The notes: generated by a model from the letters alone, not told the origin. DNA of 64,000 nt from Leclercia pneumoniae (GCF_017348915.1 NZ_CP071383.1:4278001-4342000), one strand, 5' to 3'; shown: positions 15,055 to 25,643, counted from the stretch's first letter. Translations and numbers: made by a program.

Positions 15055-18000
15055 ATGCAGGTCAGCAGAAGGCAGTTCTTTAAGATCTGCGCTGGCGGTA
15101 TGGCAGGCACAACGGCAGCCGCGCTGGGCTTTGCCCCCGGCGTAGCGCTGGCGGAAACACGGCAGTACAAACTGCTGCGCACCCGCGAAACCCGTAATAC
15201 CTGTACGTACTGCTCCGTCGGCTGTGGGCTGTTAATGTATAGCCTCGGCGACGGTGCCAAAAACGCCAAAGCATCTATCTTCCACATTGAAGGTGACCCG
15301 GATCACCCGGTCAACCGTGGCGCGCTATGCCCGAAAGGGGCAGGTCTGGTGGACTTTATCCACTCAGAAAGCCGCCTGAAATTCCCGGAATACCGCGCGC
15401 CAGGCTCCGATAAATGGCAGCAAATTAGCTGGGAAGAGGCGTTTGACCGCATCGCGAAACATATTAAAGAAGACCGCGATGCTAACTTTATTGAGAAGAA
15501 CACAGACGGCGTCACGGTTAACCGCTGGCTCTCCACCGGAATGCTGTGTGCCTCGGCCTCCAGCAACGAAACCGGCTATTTAACCCAGAAATTTACGCGT
15601 GCACTCGGTATGCTCGCGGTCGACAACCAGGCGCGTGTCTGACACGGACCAACGGTAGCAAGTCTTGCTCCAACATTTGGTCGCGGTGCGATGACCAACC
15701 ACTGGGTCGACATCAAGAACGCCAACCTTATTGTGGTGATGGGCGGTAACGCCGCTGAAGCGCACCCTGTCGGGTTCCGCTGGGCGATGGAAGCCAAAAT
15801 CCACAACGGTGCGAAACTGATTGTGATCGATCCCCGCTTTACGCGTACAGCGTCAGTGGCGGATTTCTACACCCCTATTCGTTCAGGTACTGACATCACT
15901 TTCCTGTCAGGCGTATTGCTGTACCTGATGAATAACGAAAAATATAACCGTGAGTACACCGAAGCCTATACCAACGCCAGCCTGATCGTGCGTGAGGATT
16001 ACCACTTCGAAGATGGCCTGTTCAGCGGTTACGACGCCGAAAAACGCAAATACGACAAAACCAGCTGGAACTACGAGCTGGATGAGAACGGCTTTGCGAA
16101 GCGCGATAAGACCCTGCAACACCCGCGCTGCGTGTGGAACCTGCTGAAAGAGCACGTCTCCCGCTATACGCCAGAAGTGGTCGAAAACATCTGCGGAACG
16201 CCAAAAGCGGACTTCCTGAAGGTGTGCGAGCTGATCGCCGAAACCAGCGCGAAAGACAAAACCGCGTCGTTCCTGTACGCACTCGGCTGGACGCAGCACT
16301 CTATCGGCGCGCAGAACATCCGTACCATGGCGATGGTTCAGTTGCTGCTCGGTAACATGGGGATGGCAGGCGGTGGCGTGAACGCCCTGCGCGGTCACTC
16401 CAACATTCAGGGTCTGACCGACCTCGGCCTGCTGTCGCAGAGCCTGACCGGTTATATGAACCTGCCAAGCGAAAAACAGACAGATTTGCAAACCTACCTG
16501 ACGGCGAGCACGCCAAAACCGCTGCTCGAAGGCCAGGTGAACTACTGGGGCAACTATCCGAAGTTCTTCGTCTCGATGATGAAAGCCTTCTTCGGTGACA
16601 AAGCGACAGCGGAAAACAGCTGGGGCTTTGACTGGCTGCCGAAGTGGGACAAAGGCTACGACGTGCTTCAGTACTTCGAAATGATGCACCAGGGCCAGGT
16701 CAACGGCTACATCTGCCAGGGCTTTAACCCGGTGGCGTCGTTCCCGAACAAAAACAAGGTTGTCGAGTCCCTGTCGAAACTGAAGTTCCTGGTGACAATT
16801 GACCCGCTCAATACTGAAACCTCGACCTTCTGGCAAAACCACGGCGAGTCAAACGACGTCGATCCGTCAAAAATCCAGACCGAAGTGTTCCGTCTGCCTT
16901 CGACCTGCTTCGCGGAAGAGAACGGCTCTATCGTTAACTCCGGGCGCTGGCTGCAGTGGCACTGGAAAGGGGCGGACGCCCCGGGCATTGCCATGAACGA
17001 CGGCGAGATCCTGGCCGGTATCTTCTTACGCCTGCGTAAGATGTACGCCTCTGAAGGCGGCGCGAATCCAGAGCCGGTGCTGAACATGACCTGGAACTAC
17101 TCCACGCCGGAGAACCCATCCCCGGAAGAGGTGGCGATGGAGAGCAACGGTAAGGCGTTGGCGGACGTTATCGATCCGGCCACCGGTGTGGTTCTGGCGA
17201 AGAAAGGCGATCAGCTCAGTACCTTCGCGCACCTGCGCGACGACGGCACCACCTCCAGCGGCTGCTGGATCTTTGCCGGGAGCTGGACGCCGAAAGGTAA
17301 CCAGATGGCCAACCGCGATAACGCCGACCCATCGGGCCTCGGCAATACGCTGGGCTGGGCATGGTCGTGGCCGCTGAACCGCCGCATTCTCTATAACCGT
17401 GCCTCCGCTGACCCGCAGGGTAACCCGTGGGATCCGAAGCGTCAGTTACTGAAGTGGGACGGCGCGAAGTGGGGCGGCGTGGATATTCCGGACTACAGCA
17501 CCGCCGCACCAGGCAGCGATGTTGGACCGTTTATCATGCAGCCTGAAGGGATGGGACGTCTGTTTGCTATCGATAAGATGGCGGAAGGGCCATTCCCGGA
17601 ACACTACGAGCCGTTTGAGACGCCTCTGGGCACCAACCCGCTGCACCCGAACGTGGTCTCTAACCCGGCCGCACGTATCTTCAAGGGCGACTTTGAGGCG
17701 CTGGGTAAAAAAGACAAGTTCCCGTACGTGGGCACCACTTACCGTCTGACCGAGCACTTCCACTACTGGACCAAGCACGCGCTGCTTAACGCCATCGCGC
17801 AGCCAGAACAGTTTGTGGAGATCGGCGAGAAGCTGGCGAACAAGCTCGGCATTGCCCATGGCGATACCGTGAAAGTCTCCTCTAACCGTGGCTATATCAA
17901 GGCCAAGGCGGTGGTGACCAAGCGTATTCGCACGCTGAACGTTCACGGTCAGGAAGTGGATACCATCGGTATCCCGATTCACTGGGGTTACGAGGGCGTG

Positions 18001-18105
18001 GCGAAGAAAGGGTTTATTGCGAACACCCTGACGCCGTTCGTCGGTGATGCGAACACGCAGACGCCGGAGTTTAAGGCCTTCCTCGTGAACGTGGAAAAGG
18101 TGTAA
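15055..18105 (+). CDS. fdoG: Formate dehydrogenase-O major subunit, selenoprotein
   Basis: A 1016-residue catalytic subunit of respiratory formate dehydrogenase-O, oxidising formate on the periplasmic side with a bis-MGD molybdenum cofactor. A twin-arginine signal (SRRQFFK, residues 4-10) starts the protein. The [4Fe-4S] site is CTYCSVGC (Cys50, 53, 57) plus Cys in GALCPKG. Codon 196 is TGA at 15640-15642, inside NQARV-U-HGPT, exactly where the family has selenocysteine. A SECIS hairpin follows immediately, so the frame continues to 18105 rather than ending at 15642. The length equals E. coli FdoG. It is the first gene of fdoGHI-fdhE. Confidence 0.97.
15640..15683 (+). promoter_or_regulatory. 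Selenocysteine codon and bacterial SECIS element
   Basis: The in-frame TGA (15640-15642) is followed by a hairpin that fits the SelB-binding consensus. An outer stem pairs GACCAA (15647-15652) with TTGGTC (15677-15682). The apical part is GG (15654-15655), a bulged T (15656), AGCAA (15657-15661), loop GTC, TTGCT (15665-15669) and CC (15670-15671). The bulged U and the GU in the apical loop are the features read by SelB in E. coli fdhF and fdnG. Confidence 0.93.
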
Positions 18106-18117
18106 CGGAGACGACCT

Positions 18118-19020
18118 ATGGCTTATCAATCTCAAGACATTATCCGTCGTTCCGCGACAAACAGTTTCACGCCCGCGCCTCAGGCGCGGGACCACCAGCA
18201 GGAAGTGGCAAAGCTTATCGACGTGACCACCTGTATCGGCTGTAAAGCCTGTCAGGTGGCCTGCTCGGAGTGGAACGACCTCCGCGACGAAGTAGGGCAC
18301 AACGTTGGGGTGTACGACAACCCGGCAGACCTGACCGCCAAGTCCTGGACGGTGATGCGTTTCTCGGAAGTGGAGCAGAACGACAAACTGGAATGGCTGA
18401 TCCGCAAAGATGGCTGTATGCACTGTGCGGATCCGGGCTGCCTGAAAGCCTGTCCGTCGGAAGGGGCTATCATTCAGTATGCCAACGGCATCGTCGACTT
18501 CCAGTCCGAGCAGTGCATTGGCTGCGGCTACTGCATTGCGGGCTGTCCGTTCGACGTGCCGCGACTGAATCCGGAAGACAACCGCGTCTACAAATGCACG
18601 CTGTGCGTTGATCGCGTTACCGTCGGCCAGGAGCCGGCATGCGTGAAGACCTGCCCAACGGGGGCTATCCACTTTGGTTCCAAAGAGGATATGAAGACGC
18701 TGGCGGCAGAGCGCGTGGGTGAGCTGAAAACCCGTGGTTACGACAACGCGGGCCTGTACGATCCGGCCGGGGTGGGCGGGACGCACGTCATGTACGTGTT
18801 GCACCACGCCGACAAGCCGAATTTGTATCATGGTCTGCCGGAGAACCCGGAAATCAGCGCCACGGTGAAGTTCTGGAAAGGCATCTGGAAACCGCTGGCA
18901 GCGGTCGGGTTTGCTGCCACCTTCGCAGCGAGCATCTTCCACTACGTCGGCGTCGGTCCGAACCGCGCGGAAGAGGAAGACGACAACCTGCATGAAGAGA
19001 AAGACGAGGTGCGCAAATGA
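18118..19020 (+). CDS. fdoH: Formate dehydrogenase-O iron-sulfur subunit
   Basis: A 300-residue electron-transfer subunit with four [4Fe-4S] cysteine clusters: [37 protein letters not shown] and CTLCVDR with CVKTCP. A single C-terminal membrane helix (around [20 protein letters not shown]) anchors the periplasmic domain, and the acidic tail is cytoplasmic. It passes electrons from FdoG to the FdoI haems. It starts 12 bp after fdoG with CGGAG as RBS and overlaps fdoI by 4 bp (ATGA). Confidence 0.97.
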   Translation: MAYQSQDIIRRSATNSFTPAPQARDHQQEVAKLIDVTTCIGCKACQVACSEWNDLRDEVGHNVGVYDNPADLTAKSWTVMRFSEVEQNDKLEWLIRKDGCMHCADPGCLKACPSEGAIIQYANGIVDFQSEQCIGCGYCIAGCPFDVPRLNPEDNRVYKCTLCVDRVTVGQEPACVKTCPTGAIHFGSKEDMKTLAAERVGELKTRGYDNAGLYDPAGVGGTHVMYVLHHADKPNLYHGLPENPEISATVKFWKGIWKPLAAVGFAATFAASIFHYVGVGPNRAEEEDDNLHEEKDEVRK

Positions 19021-19652
19021 GAAAACGTGACACCATCGTGCGCTATACCGCGCCGGAACGCATCAACCACTGGGTCACCGCCTTCTGCTTCATGCTGGCG
19101 GCGATAAGCGGGCTAGGATTCTTCTTCCCGTCCTTCAACTGGCTGATGCAGATCATGGGAACACCACAGCTGGCGCGTATACTGCACCCGTTTGTTGGCG
19201 TCATCATGTTCGCGTCGTTCATCATTATGTTTTTCCGCTACTGGCACCATAACCTAATCAATCGGGATGATATCTTTTGGGCGAAGAATATTCGTAAGAT
19301 CGTCGTCAACGAGGAAGTAGGTGATACCGGGCGTTATAACTTCGGCCAGAAATGCGTATTCTGGGCGGCGATTATCTTCCTGGTCCTGTTGCTGGTAAGC
19401 GGTGTGATCATCTGGCGTCCGTACTTTGCGCCTGCTTTCTCAATCCCGGTGATCCGATTCGCGCTGATGCTGCATTCATTTGCCGCAGTGGCGTTAATTG
19501 TGGTTATCATGGTGCATATTTACGCCGCCCTCTGGGTGAAAGGCACCATTACCGCGATGGTGGAAGGATGGGTAACCAGTACGTGGGCGAAGAAACATCA
19601 CCCGCGCTGGTACCGTGAAGTCCGCCAGAAACAGGAAAAGTCATCTGAATGA
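19017..19652 (+). CDS. fdoI: Formate dehydrogenase-O cytochrome b556 subunit
   Basis: A 211-residue integral membrane cytochrome with four hydrophobic helices. Histidines within [25 protein letters not shown] and [20 protein letters not shown] are in the positions expected for haem b ligands. It takes electrons from FdoH and reduces quinone at the cytoplasmic side of the membrane. It overlaps fdoH and fdhE by 4 bp each. Confidence 0.96.
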   Translation: MRKRDTIVRYTAPERINHWVTAFCFMLAAISGLGFFFPSFNWLMQIMGTPQLARILHPFVGVIMFASFIIMFFRYWHHNLINRDDIFWAKNIRKIVVNEEVGDTGRYNFGQKCVFWAAIIFLVLLLVSGVIIWRPYFAPAFSIPVIRFALMLHSFAAVALIVVIMVHIYAALWVKGTITAMVEGWVTSTWAKKHHPRWYREVRQKQEKSSE

Positions 19653-20578
19653 GTATTCGCATAATCCCGCAAGATGAGCTGGGTTCGAGCGAGAAACGCA
19701 CGGCGGATTACATTCCGCCGTTGTTATTCCCCAGACTCAAGAACCTCTATAACCGCCGCGCAGAGCGTCTGCGCGAACTGGCCGAGAGCAACCCACTGGG
19801 CGATTTTCTGCGCTTTGCGGCGCTGGTCGCCCATGCGCAGGAGGTGGTGCTGTACGACCATCCGCTGCAGATGGACCTCACCGCGCGCATTAAAGAGGCC
19901 AATGCGCAGGGCAAGCCGCCGCTGGATATTCATGTCCTGCCGCGCGACAAGCACTGGCATAAGTTGCTGCATTCGCTGATTGCCGAGCTGAAGCCGGAAA
20001 TGAGCGGCACGGCGCTGGCGGTCATTGAGAACCTGGAAAAAGCCTCTGACCTGGAGCTGGAAGAGATGGCGAGCGCGCTGTTCGCCTCTGACTTCTCACT
20101 GGTCAGCAGTGATAAAGCGCCGTTTATCTGGGCCGCGCTGTCGCTCTACTGGGCACAAATGGCCAGCCTGATTCCGGGCAAGGCTCGGGCCGAATACGGC
20201 GAAGCGCGCCAGTTCTGCCCGGTGTGTGGCTCTATGCCGGTCACCAGCATTGTGCAAATTGGTACCACGCAAGGGCTGCGTTATCTGCACTGCAACCTGT
20301 GCGAGACCGAGTGGCACGTGGTGCGCATCAAATGCAGCAACTGCGAGCAGACCCGCGATCTCAACTACTGGTCACTGGAAAACGAAGAGGCGGCGGTGAA
20401 AGCTGAAAGCTGCGGCGACTGTGGCACTTACCTGAAGATTCTGTATCAGGAAAAAGACCCGAAAGTTGAAGCCGTAGCGGACGATCTGGCAACGTTAGTG
20501 CTGGATGCGCGAATGGAGCAAGAAGGCTTTGGTCGCAGCTCGATTAACCCGTTTATGTTCCCGGGTGAAGGGGAGTAG
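19649..20578 (+). CDS. fdhE: Formate dehydrogenase accessory protein FdhE
   Basis: A 309-residue cytoplasmic Tat proofreading chaperone needed for active formate dehydrogenases N and O. The C-terminal half has rubredoxin-like cysteine pairs that bind iron: [24 protein letters not shown] and CGDCGTY. The length is the same as in E. coli. It is the last gene of the fdo operon, followed by a REP-type palindrome. Confidence 0.96.
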   Translation: MSIRIIPQDELGSSEKRTADYIPPLLFPRLKNLYNRRAERLRELAESNPLGDFLRFAALVAHAQEVVLYDHPLQMDLTARIKEANAQGKPPLDIHVLPRDKHWHKLLHSLIAELKPEMSGTALAVIENLEKASDLELEEMASALFASDFSLVSSDKAPFIWAALSLYWAQMASLIPGKARAEYGEARQFCPVCGSMPVTSIVQIGTTQGLRYLHCNLCETEWHVVRIKCSNCEQTRDLNYWSLENEEAAVKAESCGDCGTYLKILYQEKDPKVEAVADDLATLVLDARMEQEGFGRSSINPFMFPGEGE

Positions 20579-20581
20579 CTT

Positions 20582-20624
20582 CCTGTAACAGCGCCGGGCG
20601 GCACAGAGTTGCCCGGCCTACAGG
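20582..20624. repeat. REP-type palindrome after fdhE
   Basis: Outer arms CCTGTA (20582-20587) and TACAGG (20619-20624) flank the GC-rich stem GCCGGGC (20593-20599) and GCCCGGC (20611-20617), typical of enterobacterial REP units. It is located between convergent fdhE and the toxin relic. Confidence 0.8.
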
Positions 20625-20625
20625 T

Positions 20626-20752
20626 GATAAGGTGCCCTGAAAAATCCTGACTATTGCGTGAAATTAACGGGCAATTTTTGCTCTGCGCCGTGGCCAGAAT
20701 AATGGCATCCGGCGGTTTCATTCCATGCTTCTCGGCGTTAGCCATTAAGGCG
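20626..20752 (-). pseudogene. Relic of a VapC-like PIN-domain toxin (3' part)
   Basis: On the minus strand, from just beyond the fabY stop, an open stretch reads GMKPPDAIILATAQSKNCP and then LISRNSQDFSGHLIT. This is the C-terminal signature of PIN-domain (VapC) RNases: PDAIIxATA, then a strand, then (T/S)RNxxDF with its acidic metal ligands. Nothing upstream encodes the N-terminal part, because fabY occupies that space, and the REP element cuts off the natural end. No partner antitoxin is visible. In E. coli this spot between fdhE and fabY holds yiiE and yiiF. It appears to be a degenerate remnant rather than a functional gene. Confidence 0.6.
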
Positions 20753-21742
20753 CTACTCTTCCTCGTTCCCGCCCTCTTCGTATGCACCGTAAGGCTTCGC
20801 AGGCAAAACAATATAAGTGCCTTCAAACACCGCGCCCGGGGTTTCATCGCCGAAAAGCTCGACCTGCATCTGCACGCGTGCTTTGCGGCCACGCGCCAGG
20901 CGGTCGAGATCGCCGCCGAGGGCGCCCAGATCGGCCACCGCGCTTGGCTTGCCGCTAATTGGCGCACTGTAGCGAATGTGGGCATCTGCCAGGATGATGG
21001 TGCCTCCGAGATGACGCTCACGCAGCATCAGCCAGATCAGCCCCCAGCCGGTGAGCGTTGCCAGCGAGAATAAGCTCCCGGCAAACAACGTATGGTGCGG
21101 GTTCTGGTTGCCGGTTTCCGGCATAGTGGTGATGAATTTTTGCCCGGTATACTGCTGGATACGTACGCCCATCTTTTCGCTGAGGGGGATATGTTGATAC
21201 CAGGCCTGCTGCAGTTGTCCGCACCAGTCGGCACGGTGAAGAATATCGTCCAGGGTAGCGATAGGTTTGATCATCAAAAAGTGGCGGATCGGCGTGGTTT
21301 GCGGCGCGGTAATTTCGCCCTGATTAACAAAACCAAGCTTGGCGAAGAACTCCACGGCATCTTCGCGGGCGCTACAGGTGACGCGCTTAACCCCTTCCTG
21401 ACGCGCAACGGACTCCAGGGTCATTGCCATCAGCGTACCTAGCCCCTTGTCCTGAACGGAGGGGTGCACCGCCATAAAACGAATGGAGGCTTCATAATCT
21501 GCGTTGATATACAAACGCCCGACGGCGACCAGGTTACCCTCTTCATCGACCACCATCTGATGGTGCGCCATGGCATCCCAGGCGTCGCGCTCTGAACCTT
21601 TCGGCTGATGTAACGGCTTGCGCAGCATCTCCCAGCGGAACTGGTAATAGACCTCTAACTCTTCTTCCGTTTGCGGTACTCGAAGGTGATACATAGGTGT
21701 ACTCTCTCTTGTTAACCGCGGCCATGCCGCCAGTTGGCTCAT
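20753..21742 (-). CDS. fabY: FabY, acetyltransferase/thioesterase-fold protein initiating fatty acid synthesis (YiiD)
   Basis: A 329-residue protein, the length of E. coli YiiD/FabY. The N-terminal GNAT domain (about 15-155) contains the acetyl-CoA loop segment [15 protein letters not shown]. The C-terminal part (about 170-320) is a hotdog thioesterase-like YiiD_C domain ([18 protein letters not shown]). In E. coli it supports acetoacetyl-ACP formation for fatty acid initiation. The ATG at 21742 overlaps the dtd stop as ATGA, which fixes this start over an upstream in-frame extension. It is the last gene of the yihX-yihY-dtd-fabY cluster. Confidence 0.93.
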   Translation of the reverse strand: MSQLAAWPRLTRESTPMYHLRVPQTEEELEVYYQFRWEMLRKPLHQPKGSERDAWDAMAHHQMVVDEEGNLVAVGRLYINADYEASIRFMAVHPSVQDKGLGTLMAMTLESVARQEGVKRVTCSAREDAVEFFAKLGFVNQGEITAPQTTPIRHFLMIKPIATLDDILHRADWCGQLQQAWYQHIPLSEKMGVRIQQYTGQKFITTMPETGNQNPHHTLFAGSLFSLATLTGWGLIWLMLRERHLGGTIILADAHIRYSAPISGKPSAVADLGALGGDLDRLARGRKARVQMQVELFGDETPGAVFEGTYIVLPAKPYGAYEEGGNEEE

Positions 21743-22176
21743 ACCTGCTGCCAGAAGGTGACAGGGCCATCGTTCACCAGCGAAACCTGCATATCTGCAG
21801 CGAATCGTCCGGTTTGCGTATGCATGTCTTGTTGGCGACAACGTTCAACAAAGTATTCATAGAGTGCTTCAGCACGATCGGGCGCAGCGCCTTTAGAAAA
21901 ACTTGGGCGCATACCGCGCTCGGTATCGGCCGCCAGCGTAAACTGGGAAACGACCAGCACGCTGCCGCCTGCCTGCTGCACGTTAAGGTTCATCTTCCCG
22001 TCGGCATCGCTGAAGATGCGGTAACCCAGCACACGTTCACATAAGCGGTTGGCTTTTTGTTCGTCGTCATCCTTTTCGACACCTAACAACACCAAAAGTC
22101 CTGGGCCGATTTCACCCGTCACCTCATCCTCCACGGTGACGCTGGCACGGGTTACGCGTTGAATCAATGCAATCAT
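21739..22176 (-). CDS. dtd: D-aminoacyl-tRNA deacylase
   Basis: A 145-residue cytoplasmic enzyme that hydrolyses D-amino acids (chiefly D-Tyr) from tRNA. The two active-site motifs of the family are present: SQFTLAAD near residue 78 and [11 protein letters not shown] at the C-terminus (cross-subunit Gly-cisPro). The stop overlaps the fabY start, and its own start overlaps the yihY stop by 4 bp. Confidence 0.97.
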   Translation of the reverse strand: MIALIQRVTRASVTVEDEVTGEIGPGLLVLLGVEKDDDEQKANRLCERVLGYRIFSDADGKMNLNVQQAGGSVLVVSQFTLAADTERGMRPSFSKGAAPDRAEALYEYFVERCRQQDMHTQTGRFAADMQVSLVNDGPVTFWQQV

Positions 22177-23054
22177 GGTTGGTCTGCTTCTCGTTGTTTT
22201 TCAGCCAGTGCTTCTTGTTTGAGTTCGCGGTAGACCCCGAGAGTGACAGTTATTTCGGCGCCTAGCAAGACGATACACCAGGTCCAGTAAACCCAGACAA
22301 ACAAAATGGGGATCACTGCCAGTACGCCGTAAATCAGCTGGTAAGACGGGAACATCGTGATGTAAAGGGCAAAGCCTTTCTTACCCAATTCGAAGAGCAC
22401 AGCCGCCACCAGCGCCCCTACGACAGCATCGCGGTTTGGCACGCGGGTCGTTGGCACGACGCTATAGAGCAGCCAGAAAGAGAGCCATGAGAGGATAAGG
22501 GGAAAGATCCGCAGCACATCATCAATCATACTGTTGAGATCGCTGGCCCAGCGTAGCGAGAGCAAATAGGAACTTATCGCCAGACTGGCACCCGCCAGCA
22601 GCGGCCCAAGGGTTAAGATCATCCAGTAGACGGCGAAAGAGTAAACCTTAGGGCGTGCTTTCTTACTTCTCCAGATAGTATTCAGCGCACTATCAATGGC
22701 ATACATTAACAGTAATGCCGTAACGATCAGCCCGCATGCCCCTACCGCGGTCATCTTGCTGGAATTAGCGACAAACTGCTCAATATAATTCTGGATGACA
22801 TCGCCGGTGGCGGGAATAAAGTTCGCAAAAACAAAATGCCGAAGTTGCAGGCTCACGTCCGAAAACATGGGAAAGGCGGAAAACAGGGCAAAAATAACGG
22901 CCACCAGCGGCACCAGAGACAACAGTGACACGTAGGCAAGGTTTCCCGCCAGGGTAGTCATGTTGTCCTCATCGATGCGGTGCCAGAGGAGTTTTATCCA
23001 GGCCCGGAAAGGCCGAGTGTGGTGGTCCGCTTTTTGATGAACAGTTTTTAACAT
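22173..23054 (-). CDS. yihY: YihY family inner-membrane protein
   Basis: A 293-residue polytopic membrane protein (UPF0761, YihY/BrkB family) with about six helices, for example [20 protein letters not shown] and [20 protein letters not shown]. It was once named RNase BN by mistake; its role is unknown. The ATG at 23054 ([12 protein letters not shown]) matches the E. coli N-terminus and overlaps the end of yihX by 7 bp. The open frame extends 22 codons further into yihX without support. Confidence 0.93.
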   Translation of the reverse strand: MLKTVHQKADHHTRPFRAWIKLLWHRIDEDNMTTLAGNLAYVSLLSLVPLVAVIFALFSAFPMFSDVSLQLRHFVFANFIPATGDVIQNYIEQFVANSSKMTAVGACGLIVTALLLMYAIDSALNTIWRSKKARPKVYSFAVYWMILTLGPLLAGASLAISSYLLSLRWASDLNSMIDDVLRIFPLILSWLSFWLLYSVVPTTRVPNRDAVVGALVAAVLFELGKKGFALYITMFPSYQLIYGVLAVIPILFVWVYWTWCIVLLGAEITVTLGVYRELKQEALAEKQREADQP

Positions 23055-23647
23055 AACAGCTTCGCAAAGTAGTTCGGTATCGTCTCTTTTCCGGTCACCA
23101 GAATGGAAGTCATACCACACTGGCTAGCGCCCTCTATATTATCGGCGTTATCGTCAAAAAAGACGGCATCGCTGGCCGTGAAACCTTCTGCCTGCAGCAC
23201 TGCCTGGTAGATTCGCGCTTCCGGTTTGCGCATGCCCATCTCCTGGGAGAGGTAAATGTGGTCTGCTGCGGCCTTCACTTCCGGATACTCGTCAGGCCAG
23301 AACGTGGTATGCAGGCGGTTGGTATTCGAGAGAATAACGACCCGATGTCCCTGTTCGCGAAGTTTATGCATGATGTCGATCACATCCGGGCGGATCGCGA
23401 CAAATACCGCCTGCCAACCGAGTGAGAACTGTTCATAACTGAGGGGCAATTCCATTTCATGGCACAGTTTTTCAGCGAAGAGTTCGTCGCTAATTTCGCC
23501 GCGCTCATGCTGATGGAAGCTTTCGCCCATCGTGAAATTTTGCTTTAACGTCGCCAGCGGGACACGGCTCAGATCGCTCCATGCGCCCAGCACCCGATTA
23601 AAATCGATATCGACGATTACGTTTCCTAAGTCAAAGATATAAAGCAT
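23048..23647 (-). CDS. yihX: Alpha-D-glucose-1-phosphate phosphatase YihX
   Basis: A 199-residue HAD-superfamily phosphatase. The catalytic motif I is [11 protein letters not shown] (nucleophile Asp6), motif II is ILSNTN, and motif IV is FFDDNADNI. The E. coli enzyme releases glucose from glucose 1-phosphate. AAAAGGAG precedes the ATG at an 8-base spacing. It begins the yihX-yihY-dtd-fabY run, which has overlaps throughout. Confidence 0.95.
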   Translation of the reverse strand: MLYIFDLGNVIVDIDFNRVLGAWSDLSRVPLATLKQNFTMGESFHQHERGEISDELFAEKLCHEMELPLSYEQFSLGWQAVFVAIRPDVIDIMHKLREQGHRVVILSNTNRLHTTFWPDEYPEVKAAADHIYLSQEMGMRKPEARIYQAVLQAEGFTASDAVFFDDNADNIEGASQCGMTSILVTGKETIPNYFAKLLC

Positions 23648-23730
23648 GTTTATCTCCTTTTCGCCGTGAAAAGTAACTGTAGCGGGAAAGAGAAGGTTTG
23701 GCTATGCGCCAGATTCAGCTTAGAGAAAGG

Positions 23731-23758
23731 CACAGCCCGACCAGAATGTCGGGCCGTG
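23731..23758 (-). terminator. Possible terminator after yihW
   Basis: The 7-bp stem GCCCGAC (23735-23741) and GTCGGGC (23748-23754) lies just beyond the yihW stop. On the minus strand it is followed only by GCTGTGCCTTTCTC, a poor T-run, so termination may be weak or the hairpin may serve mRNA stability. Confidence 0.45.
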
Positions 23759-23765
23759 AGAGGTA

Positions 23766-24557
23766 TTAACCCGGCAGTGGGTCGCTCACAACCACCACTT
23801 CGACTTTGCTGGATTTAAGATGGGTTTGCAGCGCGGCGCCCGGGCCTTCGTCGGTGAAGAGCGCCGTCGCCTGCGCCACGTTACCAATCTCGACCGCGGC
23901 AGAGGCGTGATACTTAGTATGATCGGCCGCCAGTAAAATGTGCCGGGCGTGGGCCATCATCGTTTTCACCACGCTGGCCTCGTTGACATCAAACTCCAAC
24001 ATCGCACCGTCCTGCTCAATCGCCCCGACGCTGGTGACCAGGTAATCCGCCCGAAAGCCCGAGACAAACGCCGTGGCAGCAGCCCCGATGATGCCCCCGT
24101 TATGTGGGCGCAAGGTCCCGCCCGGCACCATCACCTCAAAGCGCGGATTTTTGTAGAGAATGTGCGCCACCCGCAGGCTGTTAGTGATGATGCGCAGATG
24201 GTTATGGTTGAGCAACGCCCGCGCAACGTGCTCTACCGTTGTACCAATGGTGATAAACACCGTCGACCCATCGGGGATGTAATCGGCGATGGCTTCGGCA
24301 ATGGCCCGCTTCTCTTCCGTCAGGGAGACTTCGCGCTGTTCAAAGGCCGTATTGACCACGCTCGACGCGCGCCCCGCGCCACCGTGATGACGCGTGATCA
24401 GCCCCTGCTCGCTCAGCTTACGAATGTCCCGTCGTATCGTCTGCGTCGAGACATCCAGCAGCTGCGCCAGTTCATCGATGTTCATATAGCCACGTTCAGC
24501 GATAAGCGTAAGCAGCCGATCGTGCCGCGGGTTACCGGTCATTTCGGTAAGGCTCAT
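23766..24557 (-). CDS. yihW: DeoR-family regulator of sulfoquinovose genes (CsqR)
   Basis: A 263-residue DeoR-type repressor. The N-terminal winged helix (HDRLLTLIAERGYMNIDELA through SEQGLITRHHGGA) is followed by a DeoR effector domain (VFITIGTTVEHVARALL onward) that senses phosphorylated sugars. E. coli YihW/CsqR represses the yih genes and responds to sulfoquinovose-related compounds. The ATG at 24557 has AAGGAC upstream and matches the E. coli start; an open N-terminal extension of 30 codons is not supported. It lies 34 bp behind yihV on the same strand, so kinase and repressor are probably co-transcribed. Confidence 0.94.
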   Translation of the reverse strand: MSLTEMTGNPRHDRLLTLIAERGYMNIDELAQLLDVSTQTIRRDIRKLSEQGLITRHHGGAGRASSVVNTAFEQREVSLTEEKRAIAEAIADYIPDGSTVFITIGTTVEHVARALLNHNHLRIITNSLRVAHILYKNPRFEVMVPGGTLRPHNGGIIGAAATAFVSGFRADYLVTSVGAIEQDGAMLEFDVNEASVVKTMMAHARHILLAADHTKYHASAAVEIGNVAQATALFTDEGPGAALQTHLKSSKVEVVVVSDPLPG

Positions 24558-24591
24558 GGGTTGTCCTTTGAAAACCATCACGTTGAGCATT

Positions 24592-25488
24592 TTATACAAA
24601 AAGTGACAAGAAAGAGCGGGTTTGATCACAGTCGGGGATCCCCGCACGTCCGCCGGGGCGGGTACACTTCAGCGCCGCGACCGCGCTGGCAAAGCGCATG
24701 GCGTTCTGTGCAGGCGCGCGCTGCGCCAGGCTCGCCGCCAGCGCACCGTGAAAAACATCCCCCGCGCCCGTGGTATCCACCACATCCACGCTGAATCCTG
24801 GCTGATGGCAAAGCTGCCCACTCTCCAGCCAGTAGCACCCTTCACTGCCCTGGGTCACGTAAACATGACCATTTGTGAGCGTTTGTGCTTGTTTAAGCGC
24901 CTCCAGGGTATTCTCCCGCTGCGTTAAACGCCGCAGGCCCGGTGCGGAAAAGGCCGCATGGTCGCTTAGCGCAATCAGCTCCGCAATGTCCTGCGGCGTG
25001 ACGTCCGCATCAAGCAGGGTTGGCACCCCCTGCTGGCGCGCCAGAGTGAACGCCTGCCTGGCACCGTCGTGCCAGCGCACGTCCGCCAGCACCATATCCC
25101 ATTGTGAAAAATCGATATCTGCAAGCCAGTCCGCGTCTGGCGGAAGGTCAGGGCTGGGGTAGTTAGCGATAATCCGCTCCCCGTTCGCATCCACCAGTAC
25201 CGCCGATTGCGAAGAGCGCGCCCCCTTCACCACGCGGGTAAAACGCGTCTTCACCCCCTGGGACTCCAGCTCCGCAAGCAGGCGGTTGCCGGTATCGTCA
25301 TCACCCACCCGGCCAATAAAGTCCACGCTTGCCCCGAGCTTCGCTGCAGCCACCGCCGCCGTAGCCGCCGGGCCGCCGCCCACTTCCGTATAGTTTTGCG
25401 CGACATACTTTCCCCCTTCTTTTGGCAAATCATCGAGATACCAGATGCGATCCAGCACGGTAATGCCGACACAAACGATGCGAGTCAT
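24592..25488 (-). CDS. yihV: 6-deoxy-6-sulfofructose kinase
   Basis: A 298-residue PfkB-family sugar kinase that phosphorylates sulfofructose at C1 with ATP. The N-terminal PfkB signature region (VGGGPAATAAVAAAKLGASV) and the C-terminal DTTGAGDVFHGALA motif with the catalytic Asp are present. The ATG at 25488 has AAGGA about 6 bases upstream and is chosen over a TTG two codons earlier. It is divergent from yihU across a 155-bp shared control region. Confidence 0.96.
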   Translation of the reverse strand: MTRIVCVGITVLDRIWYLDDLPKEGGKYVAQNYTEVGGGPAATAAVAAAKLGASVDFIGRVGDDDTGNRLLAELESQGVKTRFTRVVKGARSSQSAVLVDANGERIIANYPSPDLPPDADWLADIDFSQWDMVLADVRWHDGARQAFTLARQQGVPTLLDADVTPQDIAELIALSDHAAFSAPGLRRLTQRENTLEALKQAQTLTNGHVYVTQGSEGCYWLESGQLCHQPGFSVDVVDTTGAGDVFHGALAASLAQRAPAQNAMRFASAVAALKCTRPGGRAGIPDCDQTRSFLSLFV

Positions 25489-25643
25489 GGTCAATCCTTA
25501 TGCGTTTTCTGATGCTCTCATTTTAATTTCACCAAATGTTTAAAAAGTGACCCGTGTCAATTTTTTGACTATAAATTACAAATACGATCAAAAACAGACA
25601 ACAAAAACGCGCAATACTTGACACGATGTGACAGGAGAGAGAG
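25489..25643. promoter_or_regulatory. yihV-yihU divergent control region, candidate CsqR operators
   Basis: The gap contains two facing copies of one motif: CGTGTCAA at 25553-25560 and TTGACACG at 25618-25625. Each is extended by a GTGAC-like half (AGTGACC before the first, ATGTGAC after the second). Paired inverted sites 65 bp apart in a divergent promoter suggest repressor-mediated looping or two binding sites for YihW. The middle is AT-rich. Promoter hexamers could not be fixed. Confidence 0.5.

Noticed and set aside
15640-15691. Apparent stop codon or frameshift splitting fdoG
   Set aside because: The UGA is at the family's selenocysteine position and is followed by a SECIS hairpin, so it is recoded.
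17446-18993. 515-codon open frame antisense to fdoG and fdoH
   Set aside because: It is a product of GC-rich codon bias opposite well-supported genes; no family resemblance or RBS.
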